A stretch of 64,000 nt of DNA, from positions 19,964,539 through 20,028,538 of the forward strand of contig OZ023267.1 of the NCBI GenBank assembly GCA_964006375.1, given 5' to 3'. Positions 11,755-22,796 of this stretch are shown piece after piece. The stretch is from Tillus elongatus. Lineage: Eukaryota > Arthropoda > Insecta > Coleoptera > Cleridae. Within the stretch, counting starts at the first letter, position 1. Every line of letters starts with the position of its first letter. The notes beneath the pieces were generated by a model, which saw only the letters and a list, made by a program, of their open reading frames with translations, did not search any database and was not told the DNA's origin. Position numbers and translations under genes: made by a program.

Positions 11755-13155
11755 GGGTGAGCAACAGTGGTAGTTTTCTGTTTTGTTTTTGGATACAGGA
11801 GGGAGAAATGCATCATGTAGACCCCATTCACGACACCGTAGTACCGTGGGATATCGAGGTACTGTGAGACTCATTACCACTAAAACTCCCTCCTTAGGAG
11901 TACCGGACCTTAGTCCATACCTCCGTTGGAAAGATTTCACAAAATGATGTTTGGGTTTGAATGTTTCCATTCTGTTTTTGCCGCGGGGGCGTTATCGGGT
12001 AAGTATAAGCTTTGGACGCTTATGCCTATATGGAAGTTGCTCATCGTAGTCGGTGGCACTACGGAGAAGAGCATTTGGGTGATAAGCGGCTTTTGCGAAC
12101 TGAGTTGTAGATAGTTGAGTTATAAACTCAAGTATCGAAGGCATTTCCAGATCAGAGTGAATCAGACTGTTTCTGACAAACCATGGCGCTCCGGTAACCA
12201 TTCTCAGAATTTTATTCTGGATGATTTGAAGCGTCTTGATGTGTGTTGCGGCTGCGGTGGCCCATGCAGGGGATGCATAGGTCATGGCTGGCCATATTAT
12301 GACTTTGTACATGAGAAATTTATTGTTCACGGACAATTTGGAATTTCTATTTAAAAGTGGGAAGTGGGAACAGCTTAGAGAAAAACATCGAGACTTTTCG
12401 TCAAACATGTTGAACATGGGGGCGCCATGTTAATTGTTTGTCGAGGAAAACCCCGAGGTATTTGGCGGAATCTTGCCAGGGAATTAGACAGTTGTCTAGT
12501 GATACGTGTTCGTGAGGTGTGTGTCTCCTCTTGGAAAATAGGACTGCTTAACATTTATCGGGGTGTATAACTAGACAAGATTTCCTATACCAGCCTTGCA
12601 GCTCGTCTACGGCGGCCTGAAGTCGTTCGGTTATTATCTTCGGCTGAGTGGAGCTGCTGAGGATGGTAGCGTCGTCTGCGTACAGTGCGTATGTCATGTT
12701 TAGGGGCGGTGTCGGAATGTCTGTGACAAATATATTGTACAATAGAGGGGAGATAGCAGACCCCTGCGGGAGACTAGCTGCGGCTGAGTACGTTCTGGAT
12801 CTGGTTTCCAGATGTTTGACCTGGAACTTCCTCTGTTGCAGGTATGACCTGATTAGCAGAATCAGAGGGAGAGGATAATTGAATGATAGAAGTGTATTAA
12901 GGAGGTCCCCATGCCAAGCCCTATCGAAGGCTTGAGCAATGTCGAGAAATATTGCACCAGTTGACATGTTTATATTAAATTCTTCGGTGATGTTTTTCAC
13001 CACACGAATGACTTGGTCTGTGGTGGAGTGCTGGTGCTGAAACCGAATTGCTCGGCTGAGAGGATATGATACTCTGAGGTGAATGAAGCTACCCTTTTCT
13101 GAATCAGTTTTTGGGCGATTTTTCCGATGACGGGTAGTAGGCTAATGACACTGGT
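11755..13155 (-). pseudogene. Jockey-clade LINE fragment (reverse transcriptase and C-terminus)
   Basis: This would be the ORF2 reverse transcriptase that copies LINE RNA at the target site. Read on the minus strand: fingers ISLLPVIGKIAQKL (~13150), motif A GAIFLDIAQAFDRAWH, PQGSAISPLLYN, catalytic YADD (TYALYADDATIL), then, after a frame change near 12540, the post-RT segment RPAMTYASPAWATAAATH and MVTGAPWFVRNS. It is 5'-truncated at about 13155, where gypsy sequence begins, and lacks the endonuclease. Frameshifts split the frame into 12997-13218, 12548-13003 and 11992-12417. It is the same family as 55039-56443. Confidence 0.85.
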
Positions 13156-13156
13156 A

Positions 13157-13832
13157 GTACCAGAGTATAGTTCTTTATGCTGTGGTAGTACCATGTGTGA
13201 GCTTCTGGACATAGTCATTGATCCTGAGTTGGAACCCTATGACATCTACAATCTTGACATCATTATTGCTACACCTAATTTTGAAACATACCTGAAATTT
13301 TTTAAAGAGATGTATCTTAGGTTAAACAATACTAATCTTACCGTAAATTTCAAAAGAGTGCACCTTCTCTCATCCTTCGTGTAAATTTCTTGGCTTTATT
13401 GTGGATGATCAAGGTCTCAGAACGGATTGGGAAAATATTTCTGCTATCATAAATTATCCCAACACCTACCAATACCACACAAATTTGCAGACTCATGGGA
13501 CTTATTGGTTTCTATAGGCGTTTCCTAAAAGACTCTGCCTCTATTTCACTTCCAATCAATGATCTTCTTAAAGGCAAAAGTAAGAGGTAGCTAGTCGTCT
13601 GGATTTCTGAAGCTGATGAAGCATTCAATAAAATCAAGTGTTTCAGTGTTGGTAAGTCCTAATTTTTCTAAGCCGCTTTCAGTCATGTGCGATGTTTCCG
13701 ATCCTGGGGTAGCAGGAAGTCTCTTCCAGAGAGCTGATGACCTGGAGCTTCCCATCGCCTTCTTTAGCAAAACCCTAAATCATTGTCAACGGAAGTACGG
13801 TACTACCCAAAATGAATTATTGTCTACTCTGA
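13157..13832 (+). pseudogene. Ty3/gypsy pol fragment, RT to RNase H, left half
   Basis: A decayed retrotransposon polymerase. Around 13205 it reads DPELEPYDIYNLDIIIATP; gypsy polymerases carry YLDD here, and one of the two aspartates appears to be lost. Then comes NANLTVNF-like sequence, VDDQGLRTDWENISAI in a shifted frame near 13400, DEAFNKIK near 13615, and from ~13660 PNFSKPLSVMCDVSDPGVAG, FFSKTLNHCQRKYGTTQNE, the start of RNase H. Several frameshifts. It breaks off at ~13832 and resumes at ~18655 beyond a LINE. Confidence 0.85.
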
Positions 13833-14182
13833 AAAAAACGACCATCTGATTTCTGAATATCCTTCCACCTAGGTCACCATTCTTGGTGACTTTAATGTCA
13901 ATAATAAGGAATGACTAGGATCTTCAAAAACCGATCCGTAAGGGAGAGCAGCGGAGGCATTCGCAGTCAGAAATTGTTTAGCCAATATGGTTCAGCAACC
14001 TACTTACTTTCCTCGCATCCCAACACACAGCTCAAATTGGATGCTATAAGACATCAGTCACCGCCCCCCTTGGTCTCTCCGACCACGGCATGGTCACTGC
14101 TTCCTGCACAATGCAACCCGAGGTCACACAGTCATCACACCAACGTATAGTTTGGCACTAGAACTCCGCGCCCTGAGACGAA

Positions 14183-15473
14183 ATGCGGGATTACTTCTTC
14201 TTACTTCCATGGGCGTCTGTCTGCTTCTCTCATACTGACCCCTCTGATATCTTACAAAACGTCACCGAAATCATCCAAGCTGACATGAAATTATTTATTC
14301 CACGTACACAGAAAACCTATTTAGCCACTCAAAAGCCCTGGTTCTCTAAATCCTGTGACAGGGCCAGACTTGAAAAGGTCAAACCATTCTGGACTCTTGC
14401 TAAATCTATTGGGAATAATTTCTGCAAGAGCACGTTCTCACCTCTTGGTTCAGGGAATGAAATTGTTTCTACCGCCCTGGGCAAGGCTACACTTTTTGCC
14501 TCGTTCTTCGCCGGCAATTCTCTTATCAACGCAAATGTTCAACCACCAACAGTCCCCAATGTCGCGCATATAATGACGAATATCATTTTCAGAACTAAAA
14601 AGGTACGGAACATGCTCTCTTCTTTCAATACCAGGAAAGTCTCTGGCCTTGACGAGATCCCAGCAATTTTTTTCAAAAAATGCGTACCAGAACTTGCTCC
14701 TGTCCTGACTTGTCTGTTTCAGATATCTTATAATAGAGGCATATTCCGTAGTAACTGGAAAACTGCTCGAGTACAACCCGTCCCCAAGAAAGGATCCAAA
14801 GCGCTTCCTAGCAGCTACAGGCCTAGTTATCTCCTTTCAGTCGTCTCTAAAGTGATGGAAAAGCATATAAACACCGAATTATTAAATTTCTTGAAAACAC
14901 AGTCTAATCCACGACAGGCAGTAAGGATTCCGTCAGCGCAGATCAACTGCCGACCTTCTCTCTTTTGTCACCCATTCTTGGAACAAGTCTATGGAACTAC
15001 ACGGTGAATCGCAGACTGTCGCTCTAGACATATCCAAAGCATTCGACCAGGTCTGGCACGCAGCGCTGGTTAATAAACTTCCGGACTATGGCTTACCACC
15101 AAAACTCTGTACCTGGACAGCAAATTTCCTCTCCAACCGGAGCATTTCTGTTGTCGTGGATGTCCATTTCTCTAAACTGTATCAAATTAATGCAGGAGTC
15201 CCTCAAGGTTTCGTTTTAGCCCCTACTTTGTTTCTTCTCCACAGCAATGACCTCCTCTCTAGCACATCCCACCCAGTTCACAGTTACGCGGATGACAGCA
15301 CCCTCCACTCAAATATACAATATTCTAAGCCTGCCTCTTTAGCCCAATTAGATGAGGATCGCAGACTCATAGAGGGTTCTGTCTCTGTGGATCTCCAAAA
15401 AATATTAGACTGGGGAAGTAGAAATCTTGTACAATTAAACTCCACCAAATCTGTCTTGCTTTCTATCTTATAA
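14183..15473 (+). pseudogene. LINE ORF2 linker plus reverse transcriptase (first RT copy)
   Basis: Frames 14183-15007 and 14991-15473 overlap with a shift near 14920. The first carries the endonuclease-RT linker (QKPWFSKSCDRARLEKVK) and RT fingers (KVSGLDEIPAIFFKK, NWKTARVQPVPKKGSKALP). The second carries motif A VALDISKAFDQVWHA, NAGVPQGFVLAPTLF and catalytic YADD (15284-15295). A stop after KSVLLSIL at 15473 separates it from the C-terminal domain (15502-16002; EYCSHIWGAVAAS, THRxxVGDLTLFYRYLHG-type block). Role: target-primed reverse transcription. Broken in several places. Confidence 0.85.
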
Positions 15474-16139
15474 GAGATACATCAGTCCTAGGCCCATTAC
15501 AATGAATAAACAAGTTATTCAAAGCAATGAGTCCTTTTCACTTGTTGGCATTTCTGTGGATCGAAATCTTAATTGGTACCAACATGTCATATCAATTGCA
15601 GTAGCGGCTGCTAAGAAATTATGTTTCTTCTTCCGGGCTCGCAAATCCTTTTCACCAGCTAAACTCTATACCTTATATACTTCACAAAAAAGGCTAAACC
15701 TCGAATACTGCTCCCACATCTGGGGTGCCGTTGCCGCTTCTACACTCGCTATCCTGGACTCCATTCATAAGAGAGCTATACGTCTCATCGGTGTGCCTAC
15801 CCTCACCCAAAGGCTGCCATCCCGTGCCCACCGACGTGCCGTTGGTGACCTCACTCTCTTTTATAGATATCTGCACGGGCACTGCTCAGATGAGCTTTCT
15901 TCCATTGTTCCTCCACCTGCTGCCCCCAACAGATCTACCAGGGGAACAGAGCGAATGCACCCTGTTGCTGTCCAGGTCACCAGACATAGAACATCTTGTT
16001 AAGCCCGCTTTTTGGCCCGAGGACTTCCAAGTTGTGGAATTCCTTGCCGGCACATGTTTTTCCTTCTCCTCCGAACCTCCAAACCTACAAGTCCAGAATT
16101 AACAAGTTGCCTGTTTCCTACTTGTCGACACCCACCGTA
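14899..16139 (+). repeat. LINE tandem unit 1 (~1.24 kb)
   Basis: Begins AGTCTAATCCACGACAGG and ends TTGTCGACACCCACCGTAC, where the next unit starts. Motif A reads DISKAF. A CAA codon stands where units 2 and 3 have TAA (after CTGCCTCTTTAGCC). Confidence 0.9.
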
Positions 16140-17374
16140 CACAGTCTAATCCACGACAGGCAGTAAGGATTCCGTCAGCGCAGATCAACTGCCGACCTTG
16201 TCTCTTTTGTCACCCATTCTTGGAACAAGTCTATGGAACTACACGGTGAATCGCAGACTGTCGCTCTAGACATATGCAAAGCATTCGACCAGGTCTGGCA
16301 CGCAGCGCTGGTTAATAAACTTCCGGACTATGGCTTACCACCAAAACTCTGTACCTGGACAGCAAATTTCCTCTCCAACCGGAGCATTTCTGTTGTCGTG
16401 GATGTCCATTCCTCTAAACTGTATCAAATTAATGCAAGAGTCCCTCAAGGTTTCGTTTGAGCCCCTACTTTGTTTCTTTTCCACAGCAATGACCTCCTCT
16501 CTAGCACATCCCACCCAGTTCACAGTTACGCGGATGACAGCACCCTCCACTCAAATATACAATATTCTAAGCCTGCCTCTTTAGCCTAATTAGATGAGGA
16601 TCGCAGACTCATGGAGGGTTCTGTCTCTGTGGATCTCCAAAAAATATTAGACTGGGGAAGTAGAAATCTTGTACAATTAAACTCCACCAAATCTGTCTTG
16701 CTTTCTATCTTATACATCAGTCCTAGACCCATTACAATGAAGAAACAAGTTATTCAAAGTAATGAGTCCTTTTCACTTGTTGGCATTTCTGTGGATCGAA
16801 ATCTTAATTGTTACCAACATGTCATATCAATTGCAGTAGCGGCTGCTAAGAAATTATGTTTCTTCTTCCGGGCTCGCAAATCCTTTTCACCAGCTAAACT
16901 CTATACCTTATATACTTCACAAAAAAGGCTAAACCTCGAATACTGCTCCCACATCTGGGGTGCCGTTGCCGCTTCTACACTCGCTATCCTGGACTCCATT
17001 CATAAGAGAGCTATACGTCTCATCGGTGTGCCGACCCTCACCCAAAGGCTGCCATCCCGTGCCCACCGACGTGCCGTTGGTGACCTCACTCTCTTTTATA
17101 GATATCTGCACGGGCACTGCTCAGAGGAGCTTTCTTCCATTGTTCCTCCACCTGCTGTCCCCAATAGATCTACCAGGGGAACAGAGCGAATGCACCCTGT
17201 TGCTGTCCAGGTCACCAGACATAGAACATCTTGTTAAGCCCGCTTTTTGGCCCGAGGACTTCCAAGTTGTGGAATTCCTTGCCGGCACATGTTTTTCCTT
17301 CTCCTCCGAACCTCCAAACCTACAAGTCCAGAATTAACAAGTTGCCTGTTTCCTACTTGTCGACACCCACCGTA
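16140..17374 (+). repeat. LINE tandem unit 2 (~1.235 kb)
   Basis: Nearly identical to unit 1 with DICKAF in motif A, a TGA within GFV*APT (~16460), a TAA at ~16589, and a C-terminal frame 16611-17237. The junction with unit 3 is the same CACCCACCGTAC|ACAGTCTAATCC as that between units 1 and 2. Confidence 0.9.
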
Positions 17375-18620
17375 CACAGTCTAATCCACGACAGGCAGTA
17401 AGGATTCCGTCAGCGCAGATCAACTGCCGACCTTGTCTCTTTTGTCACCCATTCTTGGAACAAGTCTATGGAACTACACGGTGAATCGCAGACTGTCGCT
17501 CTAGACATATGCAAAGCATTCGACCAGGTCTGGCACGCAGCGCTGGTTAATAAACTTCCGGACTATGGCTTACCACCAAAACTCTGTACCTGGACAGCAA
17601 ATTTCCTCTCCAACCGGAGCATTTCTGTTGTCGTGGATGTCCATTCCTCTAAACTGTATCAAATTAATGCAGGAGTCCCTCAAGGTTTCGTTTTAGCCCC
17701 TACTTTGTTTCTTTTCCACAGCAATGACCTCCTCTCTAGCACATCCCACCCAGTTCACAGTTACGCGGATGACAGCACCCTCCACTCAAATATACAATAT
17801 TCTAAGCCTGCCTCTTTAGCCTAATTAGATGAGGATCGCAGACTCATGGAGGGTTCTGTCTCTGTGGATCTCCAAAAAATATTAGACTGGGGAAGTAGAA
17901 ATCTTGTAAAATTCAACCCCACCAAATAACAGTCTTACTTTCTTTCTCATAAGAGATACACCAGCCCTAGACCCATCACAATGAACAACCAAGTTATTCA
18001 AAGTAATGAGTTCTTTTCACTTGTTGGTATTTCTGTGGATCGAAATCTCAATTGGCACCAACAGGTCACATCAATTGCAGAAGCGGCCGTTAAGAAATTA
18101 GGTTTCCTCTTCCGGGCTCGCAAATACTTTTCACCAGTTAATCTCTATACCTTATATACTTCACAAATAAGACCAAACCTCGAATACTACTCCCACATCT
18201 GGGGTGCTGCTGCCGCTTCTACACTCGCTATTCTGGACTCCATTCAAAAGAGAAATATACGTCTGATCGGTGACCCTACCGTCACCCAAAGGCTGCCATC
18301 CCGTGCCCACCGACGTGCCGTTGGTGACCTCACTCTCTTTTATAGATTTCTGCGAGGGCACTGCTCAGAGGAGCTTTCTTCCATAGTTCCTCCACCTGCT
18401 GGCCCCAACAGTTCTACCAGGGGAACAGAGCGAATGCACCCTTTTACTGTCTAGGTCACCAGACATATAACATCTTGTTATGCCCACTCTTTTGTCCCGA
18501 GGACTTCCAAGTTGTGGAATTCCTTGCCGTCGCATGTTTTTCCTTCTCCCCCGAACCTCCAAACCTTCAGGTCCAGAATTAACAAGTTGCCTCTTTCCTA
18601 TTTGTCGACACCCAAGGTAG
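17375..18620 (+). repeat. LINE tandem unit 3, mosaic (~1.25 kb)
   Basis: The first ~450-520 bp match unit 2, including DICKAF and the TAA after TTTAGCC. After about 17905 the sequence departs from units 1 and 2 (GTAAAATTCAACCCCACC, TCTCATAAGAGATACACC) and resembles the dispersed copies at 37625 and 41161. The C-terminal frame is 17981-18454. This unit carries the true element 3' end. Confidence 0.88.
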
Positions 18621-18654
18621 GAAAGTATTTACGCTGTGAGCCCTCGTGGTGTGT

Positions 18655-19150
18655 TGTTGAAATAAAAAATAAAAGAATTTTCTCTATATAAAAATTCACG
18701 TGTTAAATTTGAAACATACACTTCAAAGTTATCTCTGATCACTATTGTCTTCAATGGCTTCAGAATATGAAAAATCCTACTCCTCGTTTAGCAAGGTGGT
18801 TACTTAGGCTGAAACAGTTTACTATCATCCATAAAAAGGGCAAGGAGATCCCTAGCATTGATGCTCTGCCGAGATCAGGTGTATATAGTTCCCAAATTGC
18901 AGTTCTTGACTTTTCAGAATATACCCCACAGATGTGGTAAAAAAAATATGTTTCATCAAGTTAGGAGAACTCCAGAACTATTCCCTTCTTTCAAAATAGA
19001 GGACGATACACTTCTTGAACATGTCCTGCCGAGGAACGCGTTCCTGATTCATCGCCTAGGTAGAAAATTGTTGTGCCAACATCTAATAGGGCAGCAGTTT
19101 AGAAAATGTACCATGATGATCATACAGCTGAATATTTTGGCGATTTGAAG
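18655..19150 (+). pseudogene. Ty3/gypsy pol fragment, RNase H end to integrase start, right half
   Basis: Resumes the gypsy frame after the LINE: HFKVISDH...LQWLQNMKNP, RLARWLLRLKQFTIIHKKGK and IPSIDALPRSG (18710-18880) are the RNase H C-terminus and connection. A shifted frame (18858-19148) holds FKIEDDTLLEHVLPRN, possibly the integrase N-terminal part. It ends without a catalytic integrase core. Confidence 0.8.
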
Positions 19151-20212
19151 ACTCTAGAATTGCATCTATATAGTTTTTTTCTCCCTCAGGGCTCGTCCGC
19201 GGCTTTGCCGCCCAGATAGTACTGCAGAATCTATATAGTATTGGCTTAGGATGTAACAGTGGTTTGCATTCTTGAACTGCGCAAAGAAGCCCCCAATATT
19301 TCTTGACGACCTTAAAAGATATTTTGTTTAGGTTTCTATTCAGGATACCTATAACTTTTTTTATGTTGCCATCAATGACAAAGGAATAATTAAAGCAGCC
19401 TCATATTTATTTTGACAAGAATTTATTGAGGAAATATATGACTTTTGAATTTGTAAATTAGATTATTATCTAATATTAAAATAATGAAATACAGCGAAGC
19501 AGTAGATTATTTGTATCAAAACAATTGAGACAAACTTACCTCGGTAAAAGAGATACAGGGTGTTAAAGTAAGAAATTGAATTCCAGTTTTTTCATATCTC
19601 AAAAAGTATTTGACGTATTGTCTTGAAAATAGGTAGAGATTAATTTCGAAATTGATTTTCGCGGATAGAGGACACCGCTTTTGGTATTTTTCTTCGAAAA
19701 TACTCACGCTACTTATTAGGGTCGCCAGGAAATTTTCGATTAAAAACTATTTTTTAAAGATAATACTATTATTCTCTTGATTTTCATAACAAAAAAGGCA
19801 TATGTACTTGTTGAATGACGTTGAAATCAAGCGTTTTCAAAATAATTGCGATTTTAAAAGTAGCTGCTGTAGTGTAATACCGGAAACGTTCAACTTATGC
19901 CTATCAGTTATTTTTATTACGGAAAGAAATGATTAATTAGTTAAATATTCAATGACATAATGGCCATTAACCTCAATACAAATTGATATACGCCTGGGTA
20001 GAGATTGTTTAACTATAAATTGTATTCCATTATTTCAAAGTAAATTGACTGTTTCTAGAATTTTTACCATAATTCTTAACGGGTGTTTTTGTGTCCTGCA
20101 ATTTATTGTGTCGTTACCTTAATGGCATAGGTTGCAAGGTGTCTGCCTGCAAAGCGAAAAGTACCAGGTGCGAGAAATTGATCTTATCTGGAAAATTTTA
20201 AAATTAAATTAA
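19151..20212. other. Mostly unassigned; one lone transposon tip
   Basis: At 19555-19740 a lone tip reads GATACAGGGTGTTAAAGTAAG and resembles the ends of the mariner-like elements, but I find no partner arm. The rest (19151-19550, 19741-20212) is AT-rich without recognisable features. Confidence 0.4.
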
Positions 20213-20280
20213 ATATGGACGCAGTAAGTGCGTTATGGTAACTTATTTACATGTAAATGAGAGCTATGCATTTTTACAAA

Positions 20281-20282
<2 letters not shown>
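20213..20282 (+). repeat. CGCAG repeat, T block stub
   Basis: TATGGACGCAGTAAGTGCG and TTATGGTAACTTATTTACATG match the T terminus. It is cut off by the (AT)n tract. Confidence 0.6.

Positions 20283-20352
<70 letters not shown>
20283..20352. repeat. (AT)n tract left of the candidate LTR
   Basis: A 70-bp uninterrupted AT repeat running directly into TGTCACGAAG. Confidence 0.95.
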
Positions 20353-20355
<3 letters not shown>

Positions 20356-20659
20356 CACGAAGTGACGTAATGGCCATTAGAAATCTAATTAGTTAACAGG
20401 GGAATAGATCCGTACCATCCGTATTTAATTTAATTTATTTTGTTATTAAAACATTCAATAAAATATAGTTTCAAGAAAACGTCGCAAGATCGGTGGAAGG
20501 GTAAGGAGTATAGCGGGTTGAGGTCGCCCAGGCGGGTCCTGCGGTATGCGAAGCGAGGAGAGCAGGGACGGATGGGCTGGTCCACTGCATACCTACGCGC
20601 ACCTCGTAGCGCATAGATTGAGAACCGTGCGAGAGCCAGGAGATCGACTGCAACGCGCT

Positions 20660-20915
20660 CGACAAGTTAGTTCTTTTTCAGCAGTCGCAGGGGCAGTCAC
20701 GGAGAGTAACCAGCCACCGTCCGCGTCTTGATTCTTGGTGTTTGGTCGTATTGTGTATTTCAGTAGCGGATTCAGCAGGACGGCCGTGGGAGTTTAGTTC
20801 TCTTTCAGCAAGCGCAGAGCCAGGTCACAGAGAGGAAGCAGCCACCGTCCGCGTCTCGATTCTTGGTGTTGGGTTTTATTGTGTATTTCAGGCCGGCCGT
20901 GGGAGAGTACGCCGA
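20660..20915. repeat. Tandem ~133-bp duplication in the candidate LTR
   Basis: AGCCACCGTCCGCGTCT, GATTCTTGGTGTT and ATTGTGTATTTCAG occur in order twice, offset by ~130 bp, with moderate divergence. Confidence 0.75.
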
Positions 20916-21280
20916 GATTCGTTAGGTGCACCAGCTTAGTAGGGTTAGCAGCTGTGGCAAGTGGAGAACGCCGTCTTCAGCAGGCCGCTCATTTCCGCTT
21001 CGTTTGGGTAGGTCGCTGTCTCTATAGCTGTACGGTGGAGGGCCTGTATGAAAGGGGTTTTCCACGGATCGACGACTCTCTCTGGCGACGGACACCTAGG
21101 CGCGCTTGGTGGCCTTCGCCAGAGGTGACGTTAAAAGTCCAGGTGTGGAAAAGATATTGAATGTTGTTGTGTTTGTTAGTGGTTCTATTTCAGAGAGACG
21201 GCCGCAAAGGAGCTTCGGATAACTAGGTCCATCGTTCGCTTCTGTCTGTATCCGCAGAGCGACCTGGGGGAGCCAGGGCT

Positions 21281-21840
21281 CGCGTTCCTGGGCTGAAGTC
21301 TTCCCGAGAGCGCGAGAGCATTAGCAAAGCGGCCGACTGCACGTTGATTTGAACCCGGAGGGCGGTCTAGCCACGATCAAATCATCCCAAAGCGGTCTCC
21401 CGTGGCGCAGCTCTCGTGCTCCTGGATCTGGACGCCAGCAGGGATATTTCGGGCTGCAGTAGGTCTCCACCACTCCTGGCGATCGAAACAGTCTGGCGAT
21501 ACCCGGTATCCCGACCGACATTATTGGGAAAACTTTGTCGTTTTCAGTCTTCGGGGAAAAGCTTTATTTGTTTCCGTCGGGAGGCGCAAAGGGGTCGCGT
21601 TCCTGGGCTGGAGTCTTCCCGAGAACGCGAGAGCACTAGCGAAGCGGCCGACTGCACGTTGATTTGAACCCGGGGGGCGGTCTAGCCACGGTCAAATCAT
21701 CCCAAAGCGGTCTCCCGTGGCGCAGCTCTCGTGCTCCTGGATCTGGACGACAGCAGGGATATTTCGGGCTGCAGTAGGTCTCCACCATTCCTGGCGATCG
21801 AAACAGTCTGGCGATACCCGGTATCCCGACCGTCCTGAAG
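21281..21840. repeat. 315-bp-period direct duplication in the candidate LTR
   Basis: CGCGTTCCTGGGCTG starts at 21281 and 21596. Both copies continue through GCGGCCGACTGCACGTTG, ATCCCAAAGCGGTCTCCCG and GATACCCGGTATCCCGACCG with very few differences, over ~243 bp, separated by a ~72-bp unique spacer. The high identity implies a recent duplication. Confidence 0.9.
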
Positions 21841-22686
21841 GCACCGTCTGGAGGCTGTGTTTTCTTTTAACTTGATAGTGAGGACTTCCTTTATTTTGTC
21901 GAGGGGAAATTTCCATCTCCCTAGGGAGACACTTCCTCCGGTCGTAGAGAGTCTGTATAACTGCAACGCATGCTTGAGGGTGCGAAATTAATTAAGTGAT
22001 AGTAGAAAGTAGAACAAGCCGTTAGCTGATCTTGATATTGCACCTAGACTTGGCTTTTTCACATATTGCATGCCTGCTTAAACCGACCACCTGTCCGTTG
22101 CCTTGCTTTGGCGATCCTGGGACGCTTCTGCCCGCTTACAAGCCGCGAGCTTACTACCCCTATTCGTGATACCGTCCGTATAACTCGCGAATATTTCAGT
22201 TTCTGCCTCTGGTCTCTAATAAATTGATTTGTTGTCAATTAAGTTAGTTTAAACGTGGGGTATACCGGGAGAATCCCTTGTGTAAATATTTCTTTGTATA
22301 TATTTTGTAAATATTTCCCCACCAATACTTTTGTAAATAGATTATTTGTTTTACACGGTATTTCATTTAAAGCTTCCCAACCAATCCACCCCAACGTAAT
22401 ACGTAACATCCTGATCTCTAATACATAGGCCATAATTAAGGAGTCCCGAGGGACTTCGCCTGAGGACTTAGGTGAACCCTGTCTCCACTGAAGTTTACCC
22501 CGGGTCCGTGTAACTGTAAATAGCAACCGAGGACAGATATATAGTCCTGAGGGAGCGCAGCGTCTTCCTAAACCCACGCTGCTGGCGCCTGAGCAAATCC
22601 CGTAAAAAGCCGTACTGATAAGGTTATCCCGTGGGAACCTCCCCATATCAGGGAAAGATAACCTTATCCCGATTTGACCCCTCACA

Positions 22687-22712
22687 ATATATATATATAT
22701 ATATATATATAT

Positions 22713-22792
<80 letters not shown>
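22687..22792. repeat. (AT)n tract between candidate LTR and fold-back element
   Basis: About 105 bp, interrupted once (AGATAT near 22714). It abuts CCTCACA on the left and the transposon tip TACAGGTGTT on the right. Confidence 0.95.

Positions 22793-22796
<4 letters not shown>

Larger units (their letters stand above)
13833..18645 (+). mobile_element. Jockey/CR1-type LINE nested in gypsy, with a triplicated RT half
   Basis: The element is 5'-truncated inside the endonuclease: 13845-13905 corresponds to ISEYPS...ILGDFN in mixed frames, and its beginning matches the 63270 fragment. The linker and fingers follow (14183-14990), then three tandem copies of the RT palm-to-C-terminus segment. The 3' end is GTGTTGTTGAAATAAAAAAT at ~18645, a short A-rich tail. 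It interrupts gypsy RNase H between 13832 and 18655. Related fragments lie at 37625-38447 (minus), 41161-42695 and 62740-63318. Confidence 0.85.
20353..22686. mobile_element. Candidate solo LTR, 2.3 kb, GC-rich
   Basis: Starts TGTCACGAAG and ends CCCCTCACA, with TG...CA borders, and is flanked on both sides by (AT)n, compatible with a 4-bp ATAT target duplication (unprovable in a repeat). Much richer in GC than its surroundings. It contains two internal direct duplications (separate entries). AATAAA appears on the minus strand near the left end, which suggests minus-strand transcription. No gag or pol frames. The length is exceptional for an insect LTR; a non-autonomous LTR element is an alternative. 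The open frames inside lack family motifs. Confidence 0.5.

Noticed and set aside
15694..17337. Extra 62- and 125-codon frames repeated in the LINE units
   Set aside because: Alternative-frame shadows of the LINE C-terminal domain, repeated only because the DNA is triplicated.
20471..21966. Several 60-90-codon frames in the GC-rich segment as possible genes
   Set aside because: Overlapping frames on both strands, no motif, and they follow the internal duplications; GC-rich DNA simply has fewer stops.
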